Shown here: positions 46,067 to 54,480 of the stretch, one piece after another
How the letters are laid out: the number at the start of each line of letters is the position of its first letter
How positions within the stretch are numbered: the stretch's first letter is position 1
Assembly: GCA_944324225.1 (NCBI GenBank)
Contig: CALUVL010000004.1
Span: 93,685-157,684, forward strand
Source: Candidatus Gastranaerophilales bacterium
Lineage (GTDB): Bacteria; Cyanobacteriota; Vampirovibrionia; Gastranaerophilales; Gastranaerophilaceae
Length of the DNA stretch: 64,000 bases
Direction: 5' to 3'
Notes under the pieces: model-generated
What the model was told of the DNA's origin: nothing
Database searches by the model: none
The model's input: only the letters and a program-made list of their open reading frames with translations
Translations under genes and position numbers: made by a program

Positions 46067-46507
46067 TTAGGACTGCTTTTTAAGCATTGTGCAAAGAGCC
46101 TGCATTGCAAGCTTGTAACTGTCAATGCCAAATCCGGATATCTGGCCTTTGCAAACTCCGGCGATTAGGGATTTTTGCCTGAAGTCTTCTCTGGAATGGA
46201 TGTTTGTCATGTGCACTTCTATTGTTGGAATGTTTACTGATGCTATTGCATCTCTAATGGCAACGCTTGTGTGAGTGTAGGCTGCGGCATTAAGAACAAT
46301 CCCGGAGGCATTCCGGTATGCCTGTTGGATTTTTTCAACAATTTCGCCTTCGTGGTTGCTCTGGAAGGTTTCTATGTCAATACCAAGTTCAAAAGAATAG
46401 GCGTATAATTCTTTTTCAAGATCCTTTAAAGTCATGTTTCCATACTTTTCAGGTTCTCTAATTCCAAGCATATTCATATTTACGCCGTTAATAACCAAAA
46501 TTTTCAT
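46067..46507 (-). CDS. aroQ: 3-Dehydroquinate dehydratase, type II
   Basis: 146 residues, the dodecameric type II size. It is the third step of the shikimate pathway. The N-terminal strand ILVINGVNMNMLGIREPEKYG carries the catalytic Tyr in the flexible lid. QSNHEGEIVEKIQ and EVHMTNIHSREDFR follow, and NAAAYTHTSVAIRDAI replaces the usual NPGA(Y/L)THTS. AGGAGA lies before the ATG. Confidence 0.93.
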   Translation of the reverse strand: MKILVINGVNMNMLGIREPEKYGNMTLKDLEKELYAYSFELGIDIETFQSNHEGEIVEKIQQAYRNASGIVLNAAAYTHTSVAIRDAIASVNIPTIEVHMTNIHSREDFRQKSLIAGVCKGQISGFGIDSYKLAMQALCTMLKKQS

Positions 46508-46536
46508 GACAATTTCTCCTGCTATAATTTTATAAT

Positions 46537-46685
46537 AAAATCAACTAATTGTAAATTTTTATTAAAATTTGTATGACTCATGTAACAAAAAAAACATGCT
46601 TATTTTATCATGCATGTACAACTATCCCCAAATCTCCTCCCAAGATTATTGTTCAAAGTCGCACTAAAAAGTGTGGCTTTTTTTT
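46537..46685 (+). ncRNA. Candidate small regulatory RNA
   Basis: No convincing ORF lies here, yet a strong terminator (46655-46685) points right with no plus-strand gene for 590 bp. Upstream are TATAAT (46531-46536), a possible hairpin ACATGC...GCATGT (46594-46617), and then an unpaired C-rich stretch with TCCCC and TCTCCTCCC (46625-46641). The last is complementary to Shine-Dalgarno sites. That order (hairpin, CU-rich seed, terminator) is common for sRNAs that block translation. The 5' end is a guess. Confidence 0.4.
46655..46685 (+). terminator. Strong Rho-independent terminator
   Basis: AAAGTCGCACT pairs with AGTGTGGCTTT (11 bp, including two G-T pairs) with a four-base loop, followed by eight T. 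It defines the 3' end of the candidate sRNA. Confidence 0.8.
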
Positions 46686-46749
46686 ATATCGCAATTATCA
46701 TATTAACGTACACAAAAATAGACAATTTTCATTCCGGGCCTATAAAATA

Positions 46750-46800
46750 AGATTCTTCTGGTAATGCCCTTAGAATGACAGCTAGGCGAAGAATCTCATA
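46750..46800. repeat. Degraded copy of the dispersed repeat
   Basis: AGATTCTTCTGGTAATGCCC is followed by TTAGAATGACAGC and GAAGAATCTC. It is a decayed version of the family at 13326-13830. Confidence 0.45.
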
Positions 46801-46892
46801 ACGGTGCTGCTCGTCAAGAGATAATTGCATTTAATAAAATTTTAGGTTTTGTAATGAAATGTAAATGTGAATTTTAAAAAGACTGAAACCCT

Positions 46893-46910
46893 GTTATACT
46901 CTGCGATATG
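46893..46910 (+). promoter_or_regulatory. Leader motif shared with the gene at 12023
   Basis: The 18 bases are identical to 11901-11918. They are followed by an array of GATAT units (46928-46941). TATACT (46895-46900) may be the -10. See the matching entry. Confidence 0.55.
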
Positions 46911-47041
46911 GTGTAATATAATCTGATATGATATGATATGAATTAGTCTTGTCAATTTTTTGGAATAGAAAAACTTAATAGAAATATAAGAGATTTCAAA
47001 AACACGAGGTGAAGTATATTAAGTTGAGAAAGGAGTATAAT

Positions 47042-47620
47042 ATGCCAAGACCTATTGATTTTAGTTCAGTGAATAAAGCAGCAGTTCAAGGCGGCCTTGA
47101 AGGAGGTGCAAAAGGAGTACAGAATCAAAAAGCACAGCACAATCCGGGCGGAATTTTTCAGGAAGCCAAAACACTGAGCTATAGTGCTGATATACCATAT
47201 TCAACTGATGTCCCATGGTCAGCAGAGGTTTCAGAGTTCGAAGATGGTAAAGTCAGCGGCGTTAAACAATTAAGTGGCGATGAACAGGTAAGCGGAACAG
47301 AACAGGTAAGCGGAACAGAGCAGATAAGCGGCTATGCTGAGGAGCAGGATGACAAAGAGATAAATGCAAGTGAAGATCCTGTAACCCAATTTAAAAAACT
47401 TGATAAAGATGAAGATTTAAAAGTATCAGCACAGGAATATACCGACAATATTGTTGAAGAATATGTCAGCAACGGTCACCAGCTTCCTGGGAAATATGAT
47501 AATATAGCAGAATTTATAAATGATAAATATAAAGAATTCCAAAAATTTGCAGGCAAAGATAATTCAATGAATATTGATGAATTTACAAATATGCTGATGT
47601 CACGATTGAAAGCAGAATAA
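47042..47620 (+). CDS. EF-hand-containing low-complexity protein
   Basis: 192 residues from the ATG at 47042 (AAAGGAG upstream; an in-frame start at 47009 would cover that site). The middle holds short repeats (SGTEQVSGTEQISG). Then DKDEDLKVSAQE fits the 12-residue calcium loop of an EF-hand, with acidic residues at positions 1, 3, 5 and 12. A second, degenerate loop is AGKDNSMNIDEF. It has no signal peptide. It shares its upstream leader with the repeat protein at 12023, which suggests joint control. Confidence 0.6.
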   Translation: MPRPIDFSSVNKAAVQGGLEGGAKGVQNQKAQHNPGGIFQEAKTLSYSADIPYSTDVPWSAEVSEFEDGKVSGVKQLSGDEQVSGTEQVSGTEQISGYAEEQDDKEINASEDPVTQFKKLDKDEDLKVSAQEYTDNIVEEYVSNGHQLPGKYDNIAEFINDKYKEFQKFAGKDNSMNIDEFTNMLMSRLKAE

Positions 47621-47643
47621 AAAATACTGATTTAATCAAATCT

Positions 47644-47678
47644 ACAACTACGCTTTTCGTTTAGAGACGCGTAGTTGT
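47644..47678 (+). terminator. Hairpin after the EF-hand gene
   Basis: ACAACTACGC and GCGTAGTTGT (10 bp, perfect) flank a 15-base loop. The T run after it is short, so termination is probable only. Confidence 0.5.
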
Positions 47679-47812
47679 TTAATAATTTTGCAGAGATTAT
47701 TTTAAGAAAAGCAATTCTTTTGCCACTTGACTTTATTAAAAAAAACGCTAAAATATAAATATAGACCATACTTTCAGGGGAAGGCTCCGATTATATTTTA
47801 AGGATTTATTTT

Positions 47813-48064
47813 ATGCGTTTGATTGAGAAGTTAAAAGAATTTGAACAGCAATATATGTTTATCCGTTGGGCGACAGGCGGCGAATACGGCAAGCTTGTTT
47901 ATGCCGGAGATGACTTTATCGAGTTTGATGTAATCAATGTTGATTCGATGGATTACTCTGAAACAGTATTCATCCAGAGTCCTTTGATTCTGGAGGTTGC
48001 AATCGGCGGATCCGATATTGCAAGAATTGTTGCAGAAATGTCTTCTAAAATTACGCTTGAATAG
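47813..48064 (+). CDS. Hypothetical small protein
   Basis: 83 residues. A helical start (MRLIEKLKEFEQQYMFIRWA) precedes a strand-rich middle (GKLVYAGDDFIEFDVINVD, then ETVFIQSPLILEVAIGG), as in small Sm-like or SH3-like barrels; this is a guess from pattern. AAGGA lies before the ATG. It is followed by a 182-bp gap with no clear feature. Confidence 0.55.
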   Translation: MRLIEKLKEFEQQYMFIRWATGGEYGKLVYAGDDFIEFDVINVDSMDYSETVFIQSPLILEVAIGGSDIARIVAEMSSKITLE

Positions 48065-48246
48065 AATTTGCTGATGAAATGTCTGTTGGTGTCTGCATGA
48101 TGCAGGTTAAATAGATGGAGTGTTATCAAATTGGTTTAATCAGGAGTAATCACTGTTTTGTTGACTTTGGTCTGGTAAGTTTTGCAAAAATCTAAATCAA
48201 TAAAATTCACTGATTTGTTCTATTAACAAAACAGAATAAAAATGTT

Positions 48247-48612
48247 TTATACAATAGCATTTATTCCGTTTCTTGTATATAATCTGAATTTCTCGTCTTT
48301 GTTATTAAGAGCATATTTTTTGTTTTTTTCTTCATCTAGTATGCAATTTAAAATAATACCGTTTGCAAAAAGCAGCATAAACAAAGAATTATTTAAAGGT
48401 TTTTTATTTTTAGATTTAATCCAAAAAACGGCATATAACAGATCCATTGCGGCAAGAAGACCAAATGTTTTAGCATTGTTAAAGTTATGAGTCTTGTCAT
48501 AAACATAGCTGTCTAACTTTTTAGAAGTTTTATTTATATCGACTTCTTCTTTTCTGCTTCTTAAGTAATTATATTCTTTTTTTATTTCTCTGGATGGAAA
48601 ACTTATAATCAT
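48247..48612 (-). CDS. Hypothetical small membrane protein
   Basis: 121 residues. Two hydrophobic segments (FGLLAAMDLLYAVFWI and SLFMLLFANGIILNCI) lie between charged ends. No family is recognised. It follows the gene at 48624 on the same strand with 11 bp between. Confidence 0.5.
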   Translation of the reverse strand: MIISFPSREIKKEYNYLRSRKEEVDINKTSKKLDSYVYDKTHNFNNAKTFGLLAAMDLLYAVFWIKSKNKKPLNNSLFMLLFANGIILNCILDEEKNKKYALNNKDEKFRLYTRNGINAIV

Positions 48613-48623
48613 TGGATATCCTG

Positions 48624-49268
48624 TTAAATATTAAAACTTTTTCTTGTTCCTTCTTCGTGGTAGAAGCCGCCGCCGCATATGGTTTCGATTACCTTCAGCA
48701 CAAATTCTCTCGGAGCATCCTGTTGATTAAGGTAAAATTCACGATTTGTCAGGTGTTTAATCTTCATAATACAATTCTGGTTGCTTTCAGCCGGAACAAA
48801 CAGTGAGGCAACTTCGTTATCAAGAAGTCTGCCCATTTCTTCGTCATGTTCATTCAGACCTTTCATAATTTCGTAGTAGTTCCCTCTGATTGCCATAATC
48901 CTACCTGAAAATAAGTGTTGTCCGTTTTCTCTGTATAGAGCCTGCGGTTGGAAGTTGCAGCGGGTTGTGAAACTTATTTTATGCCAGAGAATGTTTACGA
49001 TAATAACTGATTTTTGCGGATCAATATCAAGGTAAATATTTTGAGTGGTGACATTTCTTGAGGCAAAGGCTTCTTTTAGCGTATCAACGACATCCTGAAG
49101 GTCGCCGGCCATGCGGGCAAAAATTTCTGCGGTATTCATCGTTGCGTGCTGGTAATCCAAAAACTGCTTGTACATATGAGTTGAAACAAGACCAATTCGT
49201 TCCTGTATAAGAGCGGACTTTCTTGATGAAGTTTCTGAATTATCAAAGCTTTCGTAGTTGTTAAGCAA
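48624..49268 (-). CDS. Hypothetical protein
   Basis: 214 residues from a TTG with GGGG eight bases upstream. The N-terminal half is helical (HATMNTAEIFARMAGDLQDVVDTLKEAF). The middle is strand-rich (QNIYLDIDPQKSVIIVNILWHKISFTTRCNF), and the end has TICGGGFYHEEGTRKSFNI. It is soluble, with no signal peptide. I do not recognise a family. Confidence 0.6.
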   Translation of the reverse strand: MLNNYESFDNSETSSRKSALIQERIGLVSTHMYKQFLDYQHATMNTAEIFARMAGDLQDVVDTLKEAFASRNVTTQNIYLDIDPQKSVIIVNILWHKISFTTRCNFQPQALYRENGQHLFSGRIMAIRGNYYEIMKGLNEHDEEMGRLLDNEVASLFVPAESNQNCIMKIKHLTNREFYLNQQDAPREFVLKVIETICGGGFYHEEGTRKSFNI

Positions 49269-49398
49269 TTTTAAGCCCCTTTATTAATTTATAACATATT
49301 TTAATAATAAACATGTACCTATGTAAAGATTATATGTTTTTTCGTTACAAATTTGAATACATACAAATATCTATTTTTATAAATTGCAATCAGAAAAG

Positions 49399-50139
49399 TT
49401 AGTCTAATTTTTGTGCGATAACAAGAATTGGTGTGTAGGTAAGTGTTGTTTTGCTGAATTTTTCTTGATATTTCCGGCAGAAGTTTTTGACATCGGAAAA
49501 ATCCCATTTTTTGTCACCGAGAGAATTTACGCCTGTATTTTTGAGGTGGTACAGAAGTTGAAGCGGTGTCGAAAATTCAAGAACTTGTTTGAATGTTTCA
49601 ATTTTCAGGATTTTGTAGCTTTTTTGCAGAATTTTTTTTAATTCGTCATTGGACTTGTAATCAAGCGAAAGTCCTGTGATTGCATTAAGTTCCGGAAAAT
49701 TTTCTGGCGAGAATGTTGTGAAGGCAAGTATCCCGTCAGAATTCAGAATTTTGGCATAATTTTCAAAGATTGGCTCTGGATTTGAGAACCACTGAAACAT
49801 TGCATTTGAAATTATCAAATTATATGTGCGACCTGCCTGAATTTTCGACGCATTTCCTTTTATAAAAGTATAATTTTTTAGAATTTTATCCAGATATTTT
49901 TTTGATTTTTCGCTGAGGTCGTTGGCTGTGTAACTTTCAAAATGAATTTTTTTAACAATCTCTTTTGTCAAAAGTCCTGTGCCGCAACCAAGTTCAAGGA
50001 TTTTTCCGTAGGAATTACTTAGTTTTGTGGTTTCTGCGGCAAGAATTTCGGCAAGAAATTTTTGGACAGTTGCATTTTCATCATATTTGTCCATACTTTT
50101 TTCAAAGTGAGATTTAACGGATTTAGGGTTTACCTGCAT
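49399..50139 (-). CDS. bioC: Malonyl-ACP O-methyltransferase
   Basis: 246 residues. BioC methylates malonyl-ACP so that fatty acid synthase can build the pimelate chain of biotin. The SAM site ILELGCGTGLLTKEI, the NDLSEKSKKYL second strand, and NLIISNAMFQWFSNPEPIFENY (given here by its ends NLIISNAMFQW and PIFENY) fit. The start VNPKSVKSHFEKSMDKYDENATVQ also resembles BioC. The location beside bioG and bioF settles the assignment. It is the last gene of the set, 78 bp after bioG; the gap holds a fragment of the dispersed repeat. Confidence 0.85.
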   Translation of the reverse strand: MQVNPKSVKSHFEKSMDKYDENATVQKFLAEILAAETTKLSNSYGKILELGCGTGLLTKEIVKKIHFESYTANDLSEKSKKYLDKILKNYTFIKGNASKIQAGRTYNLIISNAMFQWFSNPEPIFENYAKILNSDGILAFTTFSPENFPELNAITGLSLDYKSNDELKKILQKSYKILKIETFKQVLEFSTPLQLLYHLKNTGVNSLGDKKWDFSDVKNFCRKYQEKFSKTTLTYTPILVIAQKLD

Positions 50140-50217
50140 AATTTAATTCTGTCTTTTTAGTCATCCTGAATTCTTTCAGGAACTGTATAAATTACGATTC
50201 AACCTGACAAAACAGCT

Positions 50218-50886
50218 TTATTGCATTTTTGCTATTTCATCCCAGCCAGTGAAATTATAGAACGGAAAGTGTCCGCTTTCAAGTAATTTGTAGGGAACAT
50301 TATTTTGCCAGAAATTTATCTGGTTTTTAGTAGGGATTATTTTGTCGCTGCTGCTTATAAGAGCATAATCGTAGAATTTTTCATATTTGAAATTTTCTTT
50401 TCTGATTCTGTCATATAGGTATCTCAGTTCATTTTCTCTATTTTCAATTGTGCGGTGGATTGGGGTTAGAGAATATTTTTCAAATTCTTCCTGTGTGTTA
50501 AAAATATTCTGATAGAATTTGCCTTCAAGTCCTGTTTTTGCGTGGCGGAGAGTCAAAAGAAACGGTTTTTGAGGTATTCCGAGTGTGTCATGGACAGGGA
50601 AAGGTGTTCCGTTTACTGCAATTTTTCTGTCATAATCTTTGAATAAATTTTTCAGAATATACCCTGCAAAAACACCCATAGACCAGCTTATAAGTATTTT
50701 TTCGCTGTAAATGCAGTTGTTGAGAAGTTCTAATTCATCTTCGTTTATTGTATTGTAGTCATATACGAATAAAACATCTGAATTTTTGCAGTTCAGAAAT
50801 TCAAATGGGTAAAAGTCAAAGCTCCAGCCTGCCAGAAATACTATAAGCCTTGATTTATTTTGTTTGTTAAGCCAGTGATAGTGCAT
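50218..50886 (-). CDS. bioG: Pimeloyl-ACP methyl ester esterase, BioG type
   Basis: 222 residues. BioG (DUF452) removes the methyl group from pimeloyl-ACP methyl ester, the job of BioH in E. coli. The N terminus HYHWLNKQNKSRLIVFLAGW and ISWSMGVFAGY with the nucleophile Ser, then the closing ESGHFPFYNF with the His, give an alpha/beta hydrolase set. The start overlaps the end of bioF by 46 bp. Confidence 0.85.
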   Translation of the reverse strand: MHYHWLNKQNKSRLIVFLAGWSFDFYPFEFLNCKNSDVLFVYDYNTINEDELELLNNCIYSEKILISWSMGVFAGYILKNLFKDYDRKIAVNGTPFPVHDTLGIPQKPFLLTLRHAKTGLEGKFYQNIFNTQEEFEKYSLTPIHRTIENRENELRYLYDRIRKENFKYEKFYDYALISSSDKIIPTKNQINFWQNNVPYKLLESGHFPFYNFTGWDEIAKMQ

Positions 50887-51983
50887 AATTTAGCTAAGTC
50901 CTTTTCTTCAATATCGGTAGTGAGTGAAATTCGTATGCGGGAGGTTCCATCTGGCACCGTCGGCGGGCGGATTGGAAGCGTAAAATATCCGGCATCAAAA
51001 AGTTTTTTGCACATTTGTTCGGTTTCAGAGTTTCCGCCGATTATAACCGGAATTATGTGGCTTTGGCTTCCGAGGTTATTGCCGAGCGTAAGCATTTTTT
51101 TACGTTTTTCAAGAGTTGAGGGAAGTTTATTTTCAATAATCCACTTTGAAAAAGCTATGCTGATGGGCGGAAGCGCAGTTGAAAAAATAAAAGAGCGGGC
51201 TTTGTTTGTCAGATAGTCGATAAGAACCTTGTTCCCGACGGCAAAAGCACCCATAGAGCCGATAGATTTGCCGAAAGTTCCGACAAGAATATCAATTTCC
51301 GGCAAAAGTCCGAGTGTTTCGCAAATTCCGAGTCCTTTGCTGCCGAAAACTCCGAATGCGTGCGCCTCGTCAACTATCAGAATACAGTTGTATTTTTTCT
51401 TGAACTCGGCAATTTTTTTTAAATCAGCGATGTCGCCGTCCATTGAGAATACGCTCTCCGTCACGATAATCGCATTATCAAAGTTTTTGCGTTCTCTGAT
51501 TAAAAGTTTTTCAAGGCTTTCTATATTGTTGTGCTGATAGCGGAAGAATTTTGCCTGAGAAAGCCTCATTCCGTCGATAATGCTTGCATGATTAAGCTTG
51601 TCTGAAAAAATAACATCATTTTTGCCGGCGATTGAGGATGTAATCCCGACGTTAGCATGGTATCCGCTGTTAAAAATAAGTGTGCTTTCTTTGTTGAATA
51701 ATTCGCACAACAACACTTCCAATTCTTTGTACACAGGCAAAGTTCCGGTTAGAAGTCTTGCTGAAGCGCTTCCGAGAGGGTGTTTTGCGCCTGCAAAGTC
51801 CAAAAATTCTTGTGTGATTTCTTCATTATCGGCAAACCCGAGATAGTTGTTAGAAGAAAGATTCAGGAGCTCTTTGTTCTCGAAAGTGATATATTTACCT
51901 GATTTCTGGGAAAAATCTTTAATAGAACGCAGGTGTGAGTTGAGTTTTAAAGCATCAAGTTCTTGTTTGTATTGTTCAAACAT
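50841..51983 (-). CDS. bioF: 8-Amino-7-oxononanoate synthase
   Basis: 380 residues. A PLP enzyme that joins pimeloyl-ACP and alanine, the first committed step of the biotin rings. NLSSNNYLGF, FNSGYHANVG, VDEAHAFGVFG and the PLP lysine in GTFGKSIGSMGAF are present. The ATG lacks a ribosome site; TAAAAT lies six bases upstream. It heads the bioF-bioG-bioC set. bioA, bioD and bioB are not in the window. Confidence 0.92.
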   Translation of the reverse strand: MFEQYKQELDALKLNSHLRSIKDFSQKSGKYITFENKELLNLSSNNYLGFADNEEITQEFLDFAGAKHPLGSASARLLTGTLPVYKELEVLLCELFNKESTLIFNSGYHANVGITSSIAGKNDVIFSDKLNHASIIDGMRLSQAKFFRYQHNNIESLEKLLIRERKNFDNAIIVTESVFSMDGDIADLKKIAEFKKKYNCILIVDEAHAFGVFGSKGLGICETLGLLPEIDILVGTFGKSIGSMGAFAVGNKVLIDYLTNKARSFIFSTALPPISIAFSKWIIENKLPSTLEKRKKMLTLGNNLGSQSHIIPVIIGGNSETEQMCKKLFDAGYFTLPIRPPTVPDGTSRIRISLTTDIEEKDLAKLCTITGLTNKINQGL

Positions 51984-51989
51984 AGATAA

Positions 51990-51995
51990 ATTTTA
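51990..51995 (-). promoter_or_regulatory. -10 element TAAAAT 6 nt before bioF ATG
   Basis: On the minus strand the order is TAAAAT, six bases, ATG. There is no Shine-Dalgarno site at the normal distance. No BirA-type operator is seen. Confidence 0.45.
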
Positions 51996-52098
51996 CCCCA
52001 AATTTATATGAAGTTTTGTAACAAAAATTGTAAACTCTGAAATTGTATATAAAATATATACTTTTTATATATAAGAAACAAAAGTAAAGGAGCGAGCA

Positions 52099-53643
52099 AT
52101 GGGCGGCGTATCTAACAACTACAATTTAGATTTGCAAAAACTGCAGGGTCAGCAGGGTACTACCAAGACAGTTAATCGTACTGCGCTCCAAAAAGATTCC
52201 CGGCTAAGTATGAATGGCAGTATCTTTTCGGGAAAAATGAATAATTCTTCAGGCACAAGCAGTGCAGGAACAACTCAGTCTGTAAACAAGGATTACAGTG
52301 ATGTAAGCACATCAGAGGCTAAAAGCATGAAGAGCAGTTCGCAAGCTCAGGCTTCAAGCTATAGCAGTGATATGGACGCTTTCGCCTTGGAAACTGCAAG
52401 CTATAGAGCAGCCGCACAGGGCGATATGTCCGATTCGGTTTCTATTCAAAAAGATTTGAATAAAGAGACAAAAGCTTTGAATAAAGCCCAGAAAAATTAT
52501 ACAAAATTTGCAAAGCAGGAGTTGCAGAACCAGAAGCAGAATGCCCAGATGATAGAAGATAACAATATGCAGATGACTCAATTGCAGAGCAGATTGAACA
52601 ATGCAATGAGTATGCAAGCAGCATCAGGTGCAACAGGATTTATGGGTGACGGTACAAGCGACATTACCGCAATGACTGCGGAATTGGAATCGCTTGGAGC
52701 AACTACAACTTCATTGCAACAGAACAATACTGTTTCAACAACAAATTCAACCAAACAGTATAAAACAATGACAAAAACATCAAAAAATGCAAACAAACTT
52801 GCGACAAAATACAATAAAGTTACTACCAGTGCTTTAGCCCGTACAAATCAAAGTTTAGCGGCAACAGATGCAGGCACCACAAAAGCTGAAAAAATAACCA
52901 AAGCAGGCGGTATATTACAAAACACCGGATCCGGATTGATCGCTGTTGGATCAGCAATGATGGCTACAGGATATGGTGCTGCCGCAGGTAAAGTCATATT
53001 GATGGCAGGAACAGGAGTTTCGGTTGCCGGCGGAACAATGACTACAGTCGGTACCAAAGGTCAGGATAATGGTGCTGCGGCTACAGCATCCTTGACTCAG
53101 GCTGCATCCGCGTTATCAGGTGCATTTGGTACAACTAAATCAGCACAAAAAGAGATCAAGACTGTAGATAAAACAACAACACAAAGTAACAAACAGGTTC
53201 AAGCACAGACAAAACAAAATACTAATGCTTTGAATACAAATGCGCAGACCCTTGAAGCAACAAGATCAACAGCAAGCAGCATTCAGTCAAATCAATCAGG
53301 CAGCGGTGATCAGCAAGGTATTGGTTTAAATACCGGGGTAACTAATAACGCAAGCCTTGCTTCCAACGGTCAGGGTATTGGTTTGAATACCGGTATCAGC
53401 GGTAACGCAAGTATGTCCAGAGGTATCGGCGGAAATACAGGTATGTCCAACCCGATTGGCGGTGGTAATACCGGTGCCGCAGGCGGAATCGCAAACAATA
53501 ATTCAGAATCTTCCGGTTCTGTAAATACGATGGGAAGTTTTGGCAAATCTTCAGCTGGAGCCAGAAATGTTCAAAACCCATCTGAAGGCTCAACTTTTGC
53601 ATCCAATAACATCAAGAAAAAAGAAGAAGAAATGCCCGCTTAA
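52099..53643 (+). CDS. Long Ser/Thr/Gln/Asn-rich protein with a hydrophobic glycine-rich segment
   Basis: 514 residues without cysteine or signal peptide. Residues 1-90 are Ser/Gln-rich. A coiled coil spans about 120-175 (DLNKETKALNKAQKNYTKFAKQ). One Gly/Ala/Met-rich hydrophobic hairpin-like stretch lies at about 272-318 (GGILQNTGSGLIAVGSAMMA, then AAAGKVILMAGTGVSVAGG). The C-terminal part has short repeats (QGIGLNTG, twice, and GIGGNTG). The layout, coiled coil plus one hydrophobic hairpin in a polar, Cys-free chain, recalls secreted translocators of type III systems, but no sequence match is claimed. AAAGGAG lies before the ATG. Confidence 0.55.
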   Translation: MGGVSNNYNLDLQKLQGQQGTTKTVNRTALQKDSRLSMNGSIFSGKMNNSSGTSSAGTTQSVNKDYSDVSTSEAKSMKSSSQAQASSYSSDMDAFALETASYRAAAQGDMSDSVSIQKDLNKETKALNKAQKNYTKFAKQELQNQKQNAQMIEDNNMQMTQLQSRLNNAMSMQAASGATGFMGDGTSDITAMTAELESLGATTTSLQQNNTVSTTNSTKQYKTMTKTSKNANKLATKYNKVTTSALARTNQSLAATDAGTTKAEKITKAGGILQNTGSGLIAVGSAMMATGYGAAAGKVILMAGTGVSVAGGTMTTVGTKGQDNGAAATASLTQAASALSGAFGTTKSAQKEIKTVDKTTTQSNKQVQAQTKQNTNALNTNAQTLEATRSTASSIQSNQSGSGDQQGIGLNTGVTNNASLASNGQGIGLNTGISGNASMSRGIGGNTGMSNPIGGGNTGAAGGIANNNSESSGSVNTMGSFGKSSAGARNVQNPSEGSTFASNNIKKKEEEMPA

Positions 53644-53705
53644 TATCTCTTTTGGGTAAATCAATGTTTGAAACCTGATATTTGCGGGCATGATATATAA
53701 AGTAT

Positions 53706-54419
53706 ATGATATTAGAGAAGCTAAAGAGGATTTTTTTGCATTTTATCTGCAAAAACAACTGTGGATTTGTTTTTTGCGCAATTACTCTGCCTGAATTTTT
53801 GCTCACTATGGCAATAATTGGAATTGTTGCCTCTCTTTCATATACAGGGCTTCAAAGGCATATTGAAGAAAAGAAAAGCGCGGTTGCTATCCAAAAAATT
53901 TATACAGTGCTCTCTCAGGTTACCCTGTATGTAATCAGTGACAGGGATTCATCTATCAACTGGCCTCTTGAAAGTTATTCTCATAATGCGTCTGAACTTG
54001 CGTTTCAGTATTATAAACCTTATTTTAAAACCCTTAGAGTCTGCTCAAACGATCCGGGCTGCTGGAGATATCCGAGCTGGTTCCTGAGTGGATATCCTTA
54101 CTTGAAAGAAACCGAATTTTATAACTATATGTTTACTCTGGCAGACGGCATGAATGTTATTATCAACGTCTACCCGCCGGAAGTTGTTGTAAGAGATTTT
54201 GGGGTAAATGTAGATCGCCCGACAGTTGTATTTCTAGCTGATATAAATGGTGATAACCTCCCGAATACCATTGGTAAAGATATTTTCGCATTTGTTTTAA
54301 GAGGGGATGCCATTGTCCCAAGCGGAGTTGATGATTCTTACAGCTGCAATGTGAAAAGTACGGGGCTTACGTGTACTTCAAGAATTATTAATGACAATTA
54401 CAAGTTTACTTACTACTAA
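53706..54419 (+). CDS. Atypical prepilin-like protein
   Basis: 237 residues. The hydrophobic start FLLTMAIIGIVASLSYTGLQRHI is that of a pilin helix, but it is preceded by a long leader (26 residues, with two Cys). The putative processing site is Ala before ITLPE, which keeps Glu5 but lacks the FTMAE consensus of the other four. The body shares ADGMNVIIN...DINGDNLPNTIGKDIF with the others (D-N-G-x-x-x-PN-x-x-G-x-D-x-F). TATATA lies six bases before the ATG. It may be a minor pseudopilin. Confidence 0.7.
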   Translation: MILEKLKRIFLHFICKNNCGFVFCAITLPEFLLTMAIIGIVASLSYTGLQRHIEEKKSAVAIQKIYTVLSQVTLYVISDRDSSINWPLESYSHNASELAFQYYKPYFKTLRVCSNDPGCWRYPSWFLSGYPYLKETEFYNYMFTLADGMNVIINVYPPEVVVRDFGVNVDRPTVVFLADINGDNLPNTIGKDIFAFVLRGDAIVPSGVDDSYSCNVKSTGLTCTSRIINDNYKFTYY

Positions 54420-54434
54420 TCCCAATAAATAAAA

Positions 54435-54457
54435 AAGTCCGTTTTAAAAACGGACTT
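54435..54457. terminator. Bidirectional terminator between prepilin-like gene and lysS
   Basis: AAGTCCGTTTT and AAAACGGACTT form an 11-bp perfect stem, flanked by A-rich and T-rich ends that serve both strands. Confidence 0.8.
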
Positions 54458-54480
54458 TCTTATATGTTTTTATGTTATTC

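Noticed and set aside
46573..46764. 63-codon ORF starting MTHVTKKTC
   Set aside because: It runs through a strong terminator, has no ribosome site and odd composition. The sRNA reading is better.
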